Positions 36,294 through 44,912 of a DNA stretch of 64,000 nucleotides are shown here, one piece after another. A program made the translations under genes and the position numbers. The notes beneath the pieces are model-generated. The model did not search any database and was not told where the DNA came from. It saw only the letters and a list, made by a program, of their open reading frames with translations. The stretch is taken from assembly GCA_903853805.1 (NCBI GenBank), contig CAINUN010000100.1, positions 1 through 64,000 of the forward strand, read 5' to 3'. The DNA comes from an uncultured Bacteroidota bacterium (GTDB lineage: Bacteria; Bacteroidota; Bacteroidia; Chitinophagales; Chitinophagaceae). Within the stretch, counting starts at the first letter, position 1, and each line of letters begins with the position of its first letter.

Positions 36294-37006
36294 GGTGCAA
36301 TAGAAAAACAGGTTTTGAAAATAGATGAAAGGTGAACCGCTTGTTTACTTGGCGACATTACTTCAGGATGTTCAACCAAACTTGATTGTTCCAATAGTTC
36401 TTTTAAATCGACAACAACTACAATGTCCTTTTTAGTAGTGCATCGCAATTTGATTTCTTGAATCGTAGTATTCGGATATTTATAGCCGCCAATATGCCAT
36501 TGAAAAGCATGATTACGTGTTTTGCAGATGGGACTTGTTCCCTCTATTTTAAAATTGATATAGCCACTTTGCCAAGTCCAATACATGCCTTTTGTTGGGT
36601 CTAAGTCACCTCCAAATGCACCCGAAACATTGGTTGCACTATCAATGCCTATACTAAACCCAACTTCATCAAATTCATTTTTCACAGAAACATGAAAAGA
36701 CATTTTTTCATCCCAATCCATCAAATGGAAACTGTTGGTTTCTTCAAAAACTTTCTTTCCGCTCTTGTAAAAATAAATTTTGCTTACATAAAATTTTAAG
36801 GTGCTAATACTGATGTTTTCGTGTGCATTTTCAGCATATTGTGAACTGTCTTTAATTATACGTTCATTTTCTAAATAAGGTAAAAATGAAATTGTTTTTA
36901 CCTGAGCCCCTAATGAAACTGAAATAACTTGCAGTATCATTAACAAGGCGACGGAATTTGCTTTTTTACTAAAAGCATTAATGTGATGTGATAATAATGA
37001 ATGCAA
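36290..37006 (-). CDS. MbnP-like (copper-associated) periplasmic protein
   Basis: 238 residues. Signal-like N-terminus (basic FSKKANSV, hydrophobic ALLMILQVISVSL, cleavage near GAQ). The MbnP domain is seen in ISISTLKFYVSKIYFYK, then SGAFGGDLDPTKGMYWTWQS (Trp at about 143 and 145), FKIEG and HAFQWHIGGYKYPN. In methanobactin operons MbnP binds copper after its partner MbnH converts a Trp to kynurenine; the partner-like gene overlaps here. The start is a TTG at 37006; no ATG precedes the signal peptide, so it is uncertain. Located in the envelope, first in a three-gene set. Confidence 0.82.
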   Translation of the reverse strand: MHSLLSHHINAFSKKANSVALLMILQVISVSLGAQVKTISFLPYLENERIIKDSSQYAENAHENISISTLKFYVSKIYFYKSGKKVFEETNSFHLMDWDEKMSFHVSVKNEFDEVGFSIGIDSATNVSGAFGGDLDPTKGMYWTWQSGYINFKIEGTSPICKTRNHAFQWHIGGYKYPNTTIQEIKLRCTTKKDIVVVVDLKELLEQSSLVEHPEVMSPSKQAVHLSSIFKTCFSIAP

Positions 37007-37702
37007 ACGAGTGAGTGGTTGTTGACTCTAAGGTAAATTCTAATGTTAATATTGATGAGTAAAAAACGATAAACGAGTAGTATTATGCTTATAATGCGTA
37101 TTGTTATATTTGAATAGAACGCAAAATGTCGCTTTAAGGATTCATTGAGTTATGCTCATTCCAGCTTTTTTCGAGTTGCTTTTTCCATTAAATATTCCTA
37201 GAATCCTTTTTTCTTTGATAATAAATGATAATCAGTTCGAGTTTATTAGTCGATAATTTTTGTTTTATTTGAAGTTTGGGATTGTTGTGTTTAATATATT
37301 CAGTATTAACCTTCACTTAAATAGTTATAGAACAGCTAAGAAGCAATTGTTTCTTATCAAAATATTGATAATTGAAACATAGACTACATGCAAATGGCTT
37401 GTTAACAATATGTAAATCAGTTGTTAACGAACGATGTTTTTTTGTAAGTAAAACACGTCATTAACATCTTGCATTAGATTTCAATAACGAAGTCATAACA
37501 TTCGTCTCCATTCTCTCCTTATATACAGAAAAGAGCCCTATTCTTAGGGCTTTTTTTGCGTCCATTACTTTTCTCTCTTAAACTATACTTGTTGTTATGC
37601 TTGTTTGATGTTTTTATTATTTTCATCGAGTTTCTCTTTGCAGAAATTTTCCTTTCTCAAGACCTGAGAACGATTATTTTTGTTTCTTATTAAAAACTAG
37701 CT
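37007..37702. other. Long divergent intergenic region
   Basis: No protein-coding gene seen. It contains two copies of TTGTTAAC 22 bases apart (37399-37406, the core of palindrome TTGTTAACAA, and 37421-37428), a dyad ATCAA/TTGAT near 37358-37371, a plus-strand terminator (37534-37557) that ends no known gene, and a -7-like TATTTTTG (37675-37682) 20 bases before the YfhO gene. A small RNA ending at the terminator is possible. Confidence 0.55.
37534..37557 (+). terminator. Orphan intrinsic terminator
   Basis: Perfect 7-bp stem AGCCCTA/TAGGGCT (37534-37540, 37545-37551) with a TTCT loop and a run of seven T. The nearest plus-strand gene upstream is at 33254-33745, so it must end either an unannotated short RNA or a leader of the downstream gene. 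Confidence 0.75.
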
Positions 37703-40189
37703 ATGCAATCTTTTGATTTTAAGAAATATCTGCCGCATGTATATGTCATTCTTGCTTTTGCACTTATTTCCATTGTTTATTGCCTGCCCGCTTTTCAAGG
37801 AAAAGTATTGAGTCAAGGAGATGTAAACAGTTGGAAAGGAATGTACCACGAAACAGAAACTTGGCACGAGAAAACCGGAGAAAACCCACTGTGGACCAAC
37901 AGCATGTTTGGCGGGATGCCTACCTACACTATCGGTATTCCTGAAAGCAGTAACTTGCTCGGACCGATTTTGAAAGTGGTGACCACTATTATGGTGAAAC
38001 CCGCTTATTTCTTTTTCCTAGCCATGTTGTTCTTCTACATCCTCATGCTTGCTATGCGGGTAGATAAGTGGTTAGGTGCCATAGGCGCATTGGCTTTTGC
38101 ATTTGCTTCCTACAACCCGGGAATCATTATTGCCGGTCATGATACCAAGATGATGGCAATTGCCTTTATGCCCGGTGTCTTGGCAGGATTAATTGTCTTG
38201 TATCGTAACAATTTGTGGGGTGGGGCTGCACTCTTGGGTATTTCCCTAGCCTTGCTTGTAGGCGCCAATCACTTTCAGGTTGATTTTTATACCCTTATCA
38301 TTGTTGCTTTTTATATCCTTACCACGTTTATCTCTTACCTTATTGATAAAAAACCATTAGCCGATTTCTTTAAAGCATCTATTGTTGGACTTGTGGTGGC
38401 ATCTGTCAGCGTGGGTCCGTCTATGGCTTCTATACTCTCTACAAAAGAATATACCAAGATGACGATGCGCGGCGGCGAAAGTGAGTTGACTTTAAACAAG
38501 AAAACTCATGACCTCAATAAAGCCAATGGTGGATTGGACAAAGATTATGCTTTCCGTTGGAGCAATGGACTTGGCGAAACCTTTTGCATTTTAGTACCTT
38601 ATTTATATGGTGGTAGTTCGAGCGAACCAATTGCCAAAGCACCGGAATCAGAAGCATTAGTAGGAGGACAAGCCGATAGGTTGCCGCTTTATTGGGGACC
38701 TCAACCCTTCCTTTCAGGACCTATTTATTTTGGTGCTATCGTTTGTTTCCTTTTTGTTTTGGGCATGATGGTGGTGAAAAGCCGTCATAAATGGTGGATT
38801 CTAGCAGCATCTATACTTGGCATCATGATGTCTTGGGGCGATCATCTTCCCGAGTTGAACTACTTCCTGTTCGATCATCTTCCGATGTACAATAAATTCC
38901 GTACCCCAACTATGACCATGATTATTCCTCAATTCCTGTTCCCAATGTTGGGCATATGGGGTTTATCGGAAATTATCAATGGAAAAACTTCTAAAGAGGA
39001 ATTGTGGAAAAACATAAAAATAGCAGCAGGCATTACGGCAGGTCTTGCGATTTTATTGGGTGTGGGTGGCAGTATGTTCTTTAATTGGACATCTATTTCT
39101 GACGCGCAACTTCCTGAACAGTTGTTACCTGCATTGAAAAACGACCGTCAGGCTTTGGCTATGCACAGCGGATTGACAAGTGCGGTGTACATTCTTCTTG
39201 CTACCGGTTTGCTTTGGGCATTCGTCAAAGACAGAATTAATAAAACTATTTTGATAGTGGGCATTGGTGCACTCACTGCTATTGATTTGTTTGTGGTAGC
39301 AAATAACTACCTCAATGAAAATAGCTATGTGGATGAATCTGATTATCAAAACATGTTTACTCCACGTCCTGTTGACCAAGAAATCATGAAAGACACCGAC
39401 CCTTATTATCGTGTGCTCGACCTTTCAAAAGATACCTACAACGATGCCATTCAGTGTTATTTCCACAAATGTGTGGGTGGTTATTCCCCTGCTAAAATGG
39501 AAATTTACCAAGACCTGATTGACATGCATATGGGTGGTCAACAATCGCAGGGTAAATTCAATAGTCAGGTGATGAACATGTTGAATACAAAGTACATCAT
39601 CTTCAATGGTCCGCAAAAGCAAGCCGTGTGTCAACCCAACCCAACTGCCAACGGCAATGCCTGGTTTGTGAGCGAAGCCAAAGTGGTGAAAACAGCCGAC
39701 GAAGAAATGCTAGCCATGAAGGCACAAAACTTAGGCGATACTGCAGAGGTAGTCAATGCATGGGAAAGCAAGAATACCGCTATCATTCGCGAAGGAGATG
39801 CCAAACAAATTCAAGGCTATCAGTTTGGAAAAGACAGTGCCGCAAGCATTAAGTTGAGCAAATACGGTCTGAATGATTTGAGCTTTACGGCTAACAATAG
39901 CAAGAATGGTTTAGCTGTATTTTCAGATATCTATTACCCATATGGTTGGGAAGCAACTGTGGATGGGAAACCAGCGCCTATCCTCCGCGTGAATTATGTG
40001 CTTCGTGCCTTAAAGATAGATGCAGGAAAACATGAGATTAAATTTGTGTTCCGCCCTTCATCTTACTTAACAGGCGATAAGATTGCTTTGTTCTCTAGTA
40101 TTGCCTTGATTTTGTTGGTGGCAGTTAGTCTTTGGTTCACTATGAAAAAGAAAGAAGACACTACAGATAATGATGTAGTGGCGATATAA
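37703..40189 (+). CDS. YfhO-family multi-TM membrane protein
   Basis: 828 residues with a dozen or more TM segments and a C-terminal periplasmic domain. Family features: GDVNSWKGMYHETETW after TM1, NSMFGGMPTYTIG, FAFASYNPGIIIAGHDTKMM, then the C-terminal beta-rich domain with FSDIYYPYGWEATVDGKPAP and YVLRALKIDAGKHEIKFVFR. In Firmicutes YfhO is linked to glycosylation of lipoteichoic acid; the family belongs to GT-C-like glycosyltransferases, so transfer from polyprenyl-linked sugars at the outer face of the inner membrane is likely. The GT-C-like gene after the terminator may have a related role. Confidence 0.85.
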   Translation: MQSFDFKKYLPHVYVILAFALISIVYCLPAFQGKVLSQGDVNSWKGMYHETETWHEKTGENPLWTNSMFGGMPTYTIGIPESSNLLGPILKVVTTIMVKPAYFFFLAMLFFYILMLAMRVDKWLGAIGALAFAFASYNPGIIIAGHDTKMMAIAFMPGVLAGLIVLYRNNLWGGAALLGISLALLVGANHFQVDFYTLIIVAFYILTTFISYLIDKKPLADFFKASIVGLVVASVSVGPSMASILSTKEYTKMTMRGGESELTLNKKTHDLNKANGGLDKDYAFRWSNGLGETFCILVPYLYGGSSSEPIAKAPESEALVGGQADRLPLYWGPQPFLSGPIYFGAIVCFLFVLGMMVVKSRHKWWILAASILGIMMSWGDHLPELNYFLFDHLPMYNKFRTPTMTMIIPQFLFPMLGIWGLSEIINGKTSKEELWKNIKIAAGITAGLAILLGVGGSMFFNWTSISDAQLPEQLLPALKNDRQALAMHSGLTSAVYILLATGLLWAFVKDRINKTILIVGIGALTAIDLFVVANNYLNENSYVDESDYQNMFTPRPVDQEIMKDTDPYYRVLDLSKDTYNDAIQCYFHKCVGGYSPAKMEIYQDLIDMHMGGQQSQGKFNSQVMNMLNTKYIIFNGPQKQAVCQPNPTANGNAWFVSEAKVVKTADEEMLAMKAQNLGDTAEVVNAWESKNTAIIREGDAKQIQGYQFGKDSAASIKLSKYGLNDLSFTANNSKNGLAVFSDIYYPYGWEATVDGKPAPILRVNYVLRALKIDAGKHEIKFVFRPSSYLTGDKIALFSSIALILLVAVSLWFTMKKKEDTTDNDVVAI

Positions 40190-40207
40190 TTAGTTCAAAA
40201 CTTATTT

Positions 40208-40247
40208 AAACGGAGTAGGACTATTGGTGCTACTCCGTTTCTTTTTT
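40208..40247 (+). terminator. Intrinsic terminator of the YfhO gene
   Basis: Perfect 11-bp stem AAACGGAGTAG/CTACTCCGTTT (40208-40218, 40230-40240), 11-base loop and T-rich tail. Confidence 0.85.
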
Positions 40248-40285
40248 ATTTTGTTCAGCCTAAGACTTTTTATTTTTTTTACATC

Positions 40286-41824
40286 ATGTCCGAGCAAAAT
40301 GTTTTTAGAATACTAAAGGTTTCAACAATAGCTATTGTTGTCTATTTGCTTTGTTTTGGTGCAGCAATGGCATTCTTTCCCATTCGTCCTTTTTGGAATG
40401 ATGAGTGGCGATTGATTTACAACATAAAGTTCAAGAGCATTCCACAGCTTTGGGGAAGACTTGATTTATTACAAGAGTGCCCAAGGGTTTATTTATCTAT
40501 TCTAAAACTCATTTCTTCTTGTTTTGACTATAACTATATTTCGTTAAGATTACCTCCATTCATCATTGGGTTATGCAGTGTTTTCTTTGTGTTTTCTTTG
40601 ATGAAAAGGTTTTTTAAGCAGCAGTCTGTTTTTAATTTTCTTTTTGTACTGATTCTTATTTCTTCTCAAACTTTTACAGATTACTTAACCCAAGTGAAGC
40701 ATTATGAAATGGATATTTTCCTTTGCTTGCTTACGCTGTGGCAATTCGATTTGTTGATGAAAATATCGGCTGCTGAAAGGATTGCTAACTCTTCTTGGCT
40801 GTTGCTATATGCCACCATGTTGTTTGTTCCATTTTTCAGCTATACCTATCCCATTACCATAGCGCCTGTTTTTGTTATTTATCTGCTTCTGTTTTTTCAA
40901 AAAGGAAATAATAGCAATGAACATTCGCTTCATGTGCCTTTCCCTTTAATCCTTGTAGCCTTGAGCATAGTTGTGTTTTATAGGGTTGATATTAGGCATG
41001 TATTGGCAGATAAGAGTATGTATGTTTCTTACAAAAAATCTTATTACAAAGGTGGCGATGAAACCATTTTCCAAGACTTTTGGAATCTGTTTGCGCTAGT
41101 AGGTTCAGGCTTTTTGTTCGAAATCATTTTTGGGGTTTTGGGAATTACTGCGTTCGGGTATGGTCTCTCAAGATTAGTACAGTCGAAACTAAAACTGACT
41201 TCAACCAACGATTATTTAAGGCTCTATGCAATTCTCTTATTGTTGTTGGTTATTGTGCTAATTGGTGCGGGTAAAATCATTGGTGGCGTAGCAAGACTTA
41301 CTGCTTACACCGTTCCTTCAATTGCTCTTTTAATCATTTTTTTGTTGGAAGATTTGAAACAAAAGTTCAACCAATCTAAAGTAGCTTATGGAATTGCTGC
41401 TATCCTTTTTCTTGGTTTGTTTGGCAATATTATTTCTACATGCATCAACTCCTTTACTTATGAAGATTACCACAACCGAATGACCACATATTGGAACACT
41501 TCTAAGGCTTTGGAGGAGGCAAGACAAAGCAAAATACCTTTTCTCATTTCCGATGGAGTTTGTGGCGACCCTTATATTGTTCCTGCACTCATTCCTGGGA
41601 AAATTAAAACGAATACTATTGACCAAAAACAAATCTTAGGTGCCGATACGCTTTGTGCCGAAGCCATCACTAAGGTCAATCCTGAGTATAAAGTTTGGGA
41701 CACAATCTCCATTTATTACATGCCCGATTCTAAATGGATGAAGGACTATTTTGCTCAACTCCCACCCAATGTTCATGAAGCAATAGTGGGCGATGGCATT
41801 CATTTTATGCACTTGAAAAAATAG
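40286..41824 (+). CDS. GT-C-type membrane glycosyltransferase-like protein
   Basis: 512 residues, about ten TM segments. After TM1 comes FFPIRPFWNDEWRLIYNI with the acidic DE pair in the first outer loop that GT-C enzymes use for metal or acceptor contact; another loop has LTQVKHYEMDIFLCLLTLW. The C-terminal about 120 residues form a soluble tail (DGVCGDPYIVPALIPGKI). It probably uses polyprenyl-phosphate sugars; acceptor unknown. It has no terminator of its own evident; the region after the stop is occupied by 42-bp repeats and a hairpin serving the opposite strand. Confidence 0.7.
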   Translation: MSEQNVFRILKVSTIAIVVYLLCFGAAMAFFPIRPFWNDEWRLIYNIKFKSIPQLWGRLDLLQECPRVYLSILKLISSCFDYNYISLRLPPFIIGLCSVFFVFSLMKRFFKQQSVFNFLFVLILISSQTFTDYLTQVKHYEMDIFLCLLTLWQFDLLMKISAAERIANSSWLLLYATMLFVPFFSYTYPITIAPVFVIYLLLFFQKGNNSNEHSLHVPFPLILVALSIVVFYRVDIRHVLADKSMYVSYKKSYYKGGDETIFQDFWNLFALVGSGFLFEIIFGVLGITAFGYGLSRLVQSKLKLTSTNDYLRLYAILLLLLVIVLIGAGKIIGGVARLTAYTVPSIALLIIFLLEDLKQKFNQSKVAYGIAAILFLGLFGNIISTCINSFTYEDYHNRMTTYWNTSKALEEARQSKIPFLISDGVCGDPYIVPALIPGKIKTNTIDQKQILGADTLCAEAITKVNPEYKVWDTISIYYMPDSKWMKDYFAQLPPNVHEAIVGDGIHFMHLKK

Positions 41825-41851
41825 ATAAGTGCTATTTTGTATAGAAACAGC

Positions 41852-41977
41852 ACTGCCGAAGACGGCAACCCAATCAAAAGATTTATTTATGGTACTGCCG
41901 AAGACGGCAACCAAATAAATAAGTTAGGGGATAATACTGCCGAGGTTGGCACCCCAATAAATAAATATTTGGATTGT
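41852..41977. repeat. Three tandem 42-bp intergenic repeats with a hairpin core
   Basis: Units start at 41852, 41894 and 41936. Each opens with ACTGCCGA and the first two share ACTGCCGAAGACGGCAACC. The core GCCGAAGACGGC folds into a small hairpin; in unit 3 it is GCCGAGGTTGGC, which still pairs with one G-T. The repeats lie in the convergent gap between the GT-C gene and the M13 peptidase. Confidence 0.8.
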
Positions 41978-41983
41978 ATTACT

Positions 41984-42022
41984 GAAAATAAAAATGCCGT
42001 TTCTGGATTTAGAAACGGCATT
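41984..42022 (-). terminator. Intrinsic terminator of the M13 peptidase gene
   Basis: Perfect 12-bp stem AATGCCGTTTCT/AGAAACGGCATT (41993-42004, 42011-42022) with a six-base loop; on the minus strand it is followed by a T-rich tract. Confidence 0.85.
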
Positions 42023-42040
42023 GAACAAATCAAAGTACGA

Positions 42041-44080
42041 TTACCAAAGTCTTACACGCAAGCTATCGGGCAAATACATTTTGTTGCCGGGCTTTACATT
42101 GAAGGCTTCATAAAACTCAGGTACATTTGGGAATGGGCCGTTAACGCGGAATTTTGCAGGCGAGTGAACATCGGTCAATACACGATTTGCCAATTCTTCT
42201 TGACGAACTGTGTATAACCATCCTAAAGCATAACCGAGGAAATAGCGTTGCAATGGAGTAAAGCCATTGAGTTTTTCATTCTTTTTATAAGTTTCTGTTT
42301 GTTTGAAAGCATCTAAGCCAATGAGGATGCCACCAAGGTCGGCAAGATTTTCGCCAAGGGTTTGTTTGCCTTTGATGTGAAGCGTGTCAACCACCACCAT
42401 TTTATTGAATTGTTGTACCAATACATCAGCACGTTTGTTGAATTCCACACCGTCTTCTTTAGTCCACCAATCCACCATGTTTCCTTTTTCATCAAACTGA
42501 CGACCTTCATCATCAAAGCCATGTGTTATTTCATGACCAATAGTTGAAGCTGCAGAATAGCCATACACCAATGCATCATCCAACTCTTCGTCTCTAAAAC
42601 CAGGAACAGTAAAGATGCCTGCAGGCAATACAATTTCATTGTTCGATGGGTTGTAATAAGCGTTGTAAGTCTGTGGTGTCATATCCCATTCGGTGCGGTC
42701 AACAGGCTTGCCTAGTTTGTTCATTTCATAATTGTTCCACCAAGTGTTGGCACTGATGATGTTGCTCACGTAAGCACCTTTCTTTATTTCCATAGAAGAA
42801 AAGTCTTTCCACTTATCAGGGTAGCCTACTTTCTTGGTAATAGCTGCTAATTTCTTCATGGCTTTTTGACGAGTGCTATCATTCATCCAAGTCAATTTTT
42901 CCATTCTTACTTTGTAGGCATTGCGCACATTTTCCACCATGTCTTCATAACGTTTCTTTGCTTTTTCGTTGAAGAATTCTTTAGCAAACAATTGTCCAAG
43001 TGCCTCGCCCATTACGCCTTCTTCATGATCAATAATACGTTTCCATCTTGGTTTTTGGTCTTTAGCACCACGAATCATTTTACTATAGAAATTGAAGTTG
43101 GCATTCACAAATGCCTTTGGCAAATAAGCAGCAAATGTTTTTACCAAATGGAAATCCATGTAGTCTTTAAGGGTTTGAATGTTCTCAGTAGTCACCAATT
43201 TATCCATAGCCTTATAAAACTCTGGTTGACCAACAATCACTGTGTCAATATGGTTGGCACCCATTGCAGTCAATAGTTTAGTCCATTGTAAGGAAGGGGA
43301 GATTTTTTGGAAAGCGGCCACCGACATTTTGTTGTAGTTAGCATGTGGGTCGCGCAATGCTTCGAGGGTGCGACAAGACTTTGCCAATTTTGTTTCGAGT
43401 GCAATAACAGCCGCTGCTTTTGTTTTTGCAGTGTTGCTATCATTACCCATCAATTGAAATATGGTAGCCACATAGCTTGGATAAGCATTGCGAATCTTTA
43501 CGGTTCTTTCATCGGTATTGAAATAATAATCGCGGTTAGGTAAGCCCAACCCACCTTGATAAAGATGGTAAGACATCACCTCACTATTCATCTCATCTTG
43601 CGAAGGTCCATCGGAAAACAAAGCGCCAACACCTATCGTGTGTAAGTGCGCAACTACATTCATCAACTCTTGGGCGTTTTGTGCATTGTTGATTAAATCA
43701 ATTTCCGGGCGAAGTGGAGTCAAGCCTACTTGTTCAATAGCGTTGGTATCCATGCCACTTAGCCAAAAAGCAGCAATCTTTTGATCAATGCCAGAAGTGG
43801 CATTTTTCTTAGCGGCATTTTCGTTGATGATTTGTAGGCGCTTATATAATTCTTCTTGAACCAAAGGACCGATGCCCCAACTTGTTTGATCGCCAGGAAT
43901 TGGGTTTTTTGCAACCCAACCACCTGTGGCATATTGGAAGAAATCGTCAGCAGGGTTTGCTGTCGTATCAAGGTTTGCCCTAAGAACATCTTCCTTTTTT
44001 GCATTACTATCGTTTGAAACGTTGGAACATGAACTAAGCAGTGCAAAGACTGCTATAATTGCAGATAACTTTTTGAACAT
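42041..44080 (-). CDS. M13-family (neprilysin/PepO-like) zinc metallopeptidase lipoprotein
   Basis: 679 residues from ATG 44080 (MFKKLSAIIAVFALLSSC); the frame is open 65 codons further upstream but that part contains the promoter and no signal peptide. Lipobox LLSSC. The peptidase domain has the zinc motif HEITH within STIGHEITHGFDDEGRQFD and the third ligand region ENLADLGG, with the substrate-site NAYYNPSNNEIVLPAGI. Members cleave short peptides, usually on the cell surface or in the periplasm. It ends RVRLW, similar to the family's CxxW-type end, without the Cys. Confidence 0.93.
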   Translation of the reverse strand: MFKKLSAIIAVFALLSSCSNVSNDSNAKKEDVLRANLDTTANPADDFFQYATGGWVAKNPIPGDQTSWGIGPLVQEELYKRLQIINENAAKKNATSGIDQKIAAFWLSGMDTNAIEQVGLTPLRPEIDLINNAQNAQELMNVVAHLHTIGVGALFSDGPSQDEMNSEVMSYHLYQGGLGLPNRDYYFNTDERTVKIRNAYPSYVATIFQLMGNDSNTAKTKAAAVIALETKLAKSCRTLEALRDPHANYNKMSVAAFQKISPSLQWTKLLTAMGANHIDTVIVGQPEFYKAMDKLVTTENIQTLKDYMDFHLVKTFAAYLPKAFVNANFNFYSKMIRGAKDQKPRWKRIIDHEEGVMGEALGQLFAKEFFNEKAKKRYEDMVENVRNAYKVRMEKLTWMNDSTRQKAMKKLAAITKKVGYPDKWKDFSSMEIKKGAYVSNIISANTWWNNYEMNKLGKPVDRTEWDMTPQTYNAYYNPSNNEIVLPAGIFTVPGFRDEELDDALVYGYSAASTIGHEITHGFDDEGRQFDEKGNMVDWWTKEDGVEFNKRADVLVQQFNKMVVVDTLHIKGKQTLGENLADLGGILIGLDAFKQTETYKKNEKLNGFTPLQRYFLGYALGWLYTVRQEELANRVLTDVHSPAKFRVNGPFPNVPEFYEAFNVKPGNKMYLPDSLRVRLW

Positions 44081-44097
44081 AAATAAATTTTGTGGCG

Positions 44098-44126
44098 CAA
44101 AGTTAATGGGAATGTTTTGAATCCAA
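44098..44126 (-). promoter_or_regulatory. Promoter of the M13 peptidase gene
   Basis: On the minus strand TTG (44124-44126), an 18-base spacer and TAACTTTG (44098-44105) fit the -33/-7 pattern, 17 bases before the chosen ATG. This supports the start at 44080. Confidence 0.6.
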
Positions 44127-44282
44127 TGTATACAGGAACACAAGCTTATAAAGACGCAGAATAGGCAAGGATAGTAATGCCTAACTAATACAATTATAGC
44201 GCTGTGAAACATACAGTTTATTAGGGCTTGGTCGATGAAATTACCCTCCTTAGCTTGCACTGAAATCATTGACAAACAATGT

Positions 44283-44325
44283 TTAAAAGAAAAAGCCCCG
44301 CATGTTGCAGGGCTTTTTCTTTTAA
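44283..44325 (-). terminator. Strong terminator hairpin after the DUF1761 gene
   Basis: Perfect 16-bp stem (44283-44298 with 44310-44325, core AAAAAGCCC/GGGCTTTTT) and an 11-base loop. The A/T outer halves supply a T-run on either strand, so it may work in both directions. Confidence 0.85.
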
Positions 44326-44339
44326 ATAATTAGGCTAAA

Positions 44340-44852
44340 TCAATAAGCCACTATAAATCCGCAAAGAACACCACCCATGAGGGCAAGTGTAAGTATCCAA
44401 TAACCGGTATGAATGGCTACATACTTAAAAGTTCTTCTTTCAAATAAGGCATTGATGGCAATGATAGGCATTGCACCCATTAAACCGAAAATGATTCCAT
44501 GAAAAGCACCATGCTTGAAGGTGCGAAAGTTTTGACCGTATTTGGTCATAAAGTCGGCAATGAGTTTTCCTGTTACTGAGTTGGGGTCACGCATTGTAGG
44601 GTCATTGGCAAAAATGGAATAGAGTGCAAATTGATGAATGACTACATTCATTAGAATAAAAGAAAGGAAAAGGCTAAACAAATAAGTAAGTCCAAGAACC
44701 ATTGCCATTTTTCTTTTGCCAAGGTGTTCTTCGGTGAGCCCTGCTTCTTTCATCCAAGCATTGGCAAAAAGTGATTTGCTGTACCAAATAAAACCAATAA
44801 ACAAAGGGATGAGTGCGGTTACAAATAGTAACCAATAATTGTGCTGTTGCAT
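44340..44852 (-). CDS. DUF1761-family membrane protein
   Basis: 170 residues, four TM segments. The DUF1761 signature is clear: PLFIGFIWYSKSLFANAWMK near the N-terminus, followed by GLTEEHLGKRKMAMVLGLTY and a late GAFHGIIFGLMGAMPIIAIN helix. Function unknown; members are inner-membrane proteins, often in gene pairs with regulators. It stands alone between two operons with a strong terminator after it. Confidence 0.85.
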   Translation of the reverse strand: MQQHNYWLLFVTALIPLFIGFIWYSKSLFANAWMKEAGLTEEHLGKRKMAMVLGLTYLFSLFLSFILMNVVIHQFALYSIFANDPTMRDPNSVTGKLIADFMTKYGQNFRTFKHGAFHGIIFGLMGAMPIIAINALFERRTFKYVAIHTGYWILTLALMGGVLCGFIVAY

Positions 44853-44912
44853 AGTAGAATGAAAATTTTAGTGTAGGTGAAAATTAGGGATGTTTTTGGA
44901 AACCCAACAAAC

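Noticed and set aside
37007..37702. Replication origin
   Set aside because: AT-rich with repeated TTGTTAAC, but no dnaA, dnaN or DnaA-box cluster is visible.
41852..41977. CRISPR-like array
   Set aside because: Only three units, no unique spacers between them, units diverge, and no cas genes nearby.
42041..44275. Longer start for the M13 peptidase (44275)
   Set aside because: The extra 65 codons overlap a promoter and would bury the lipoprotein signal.
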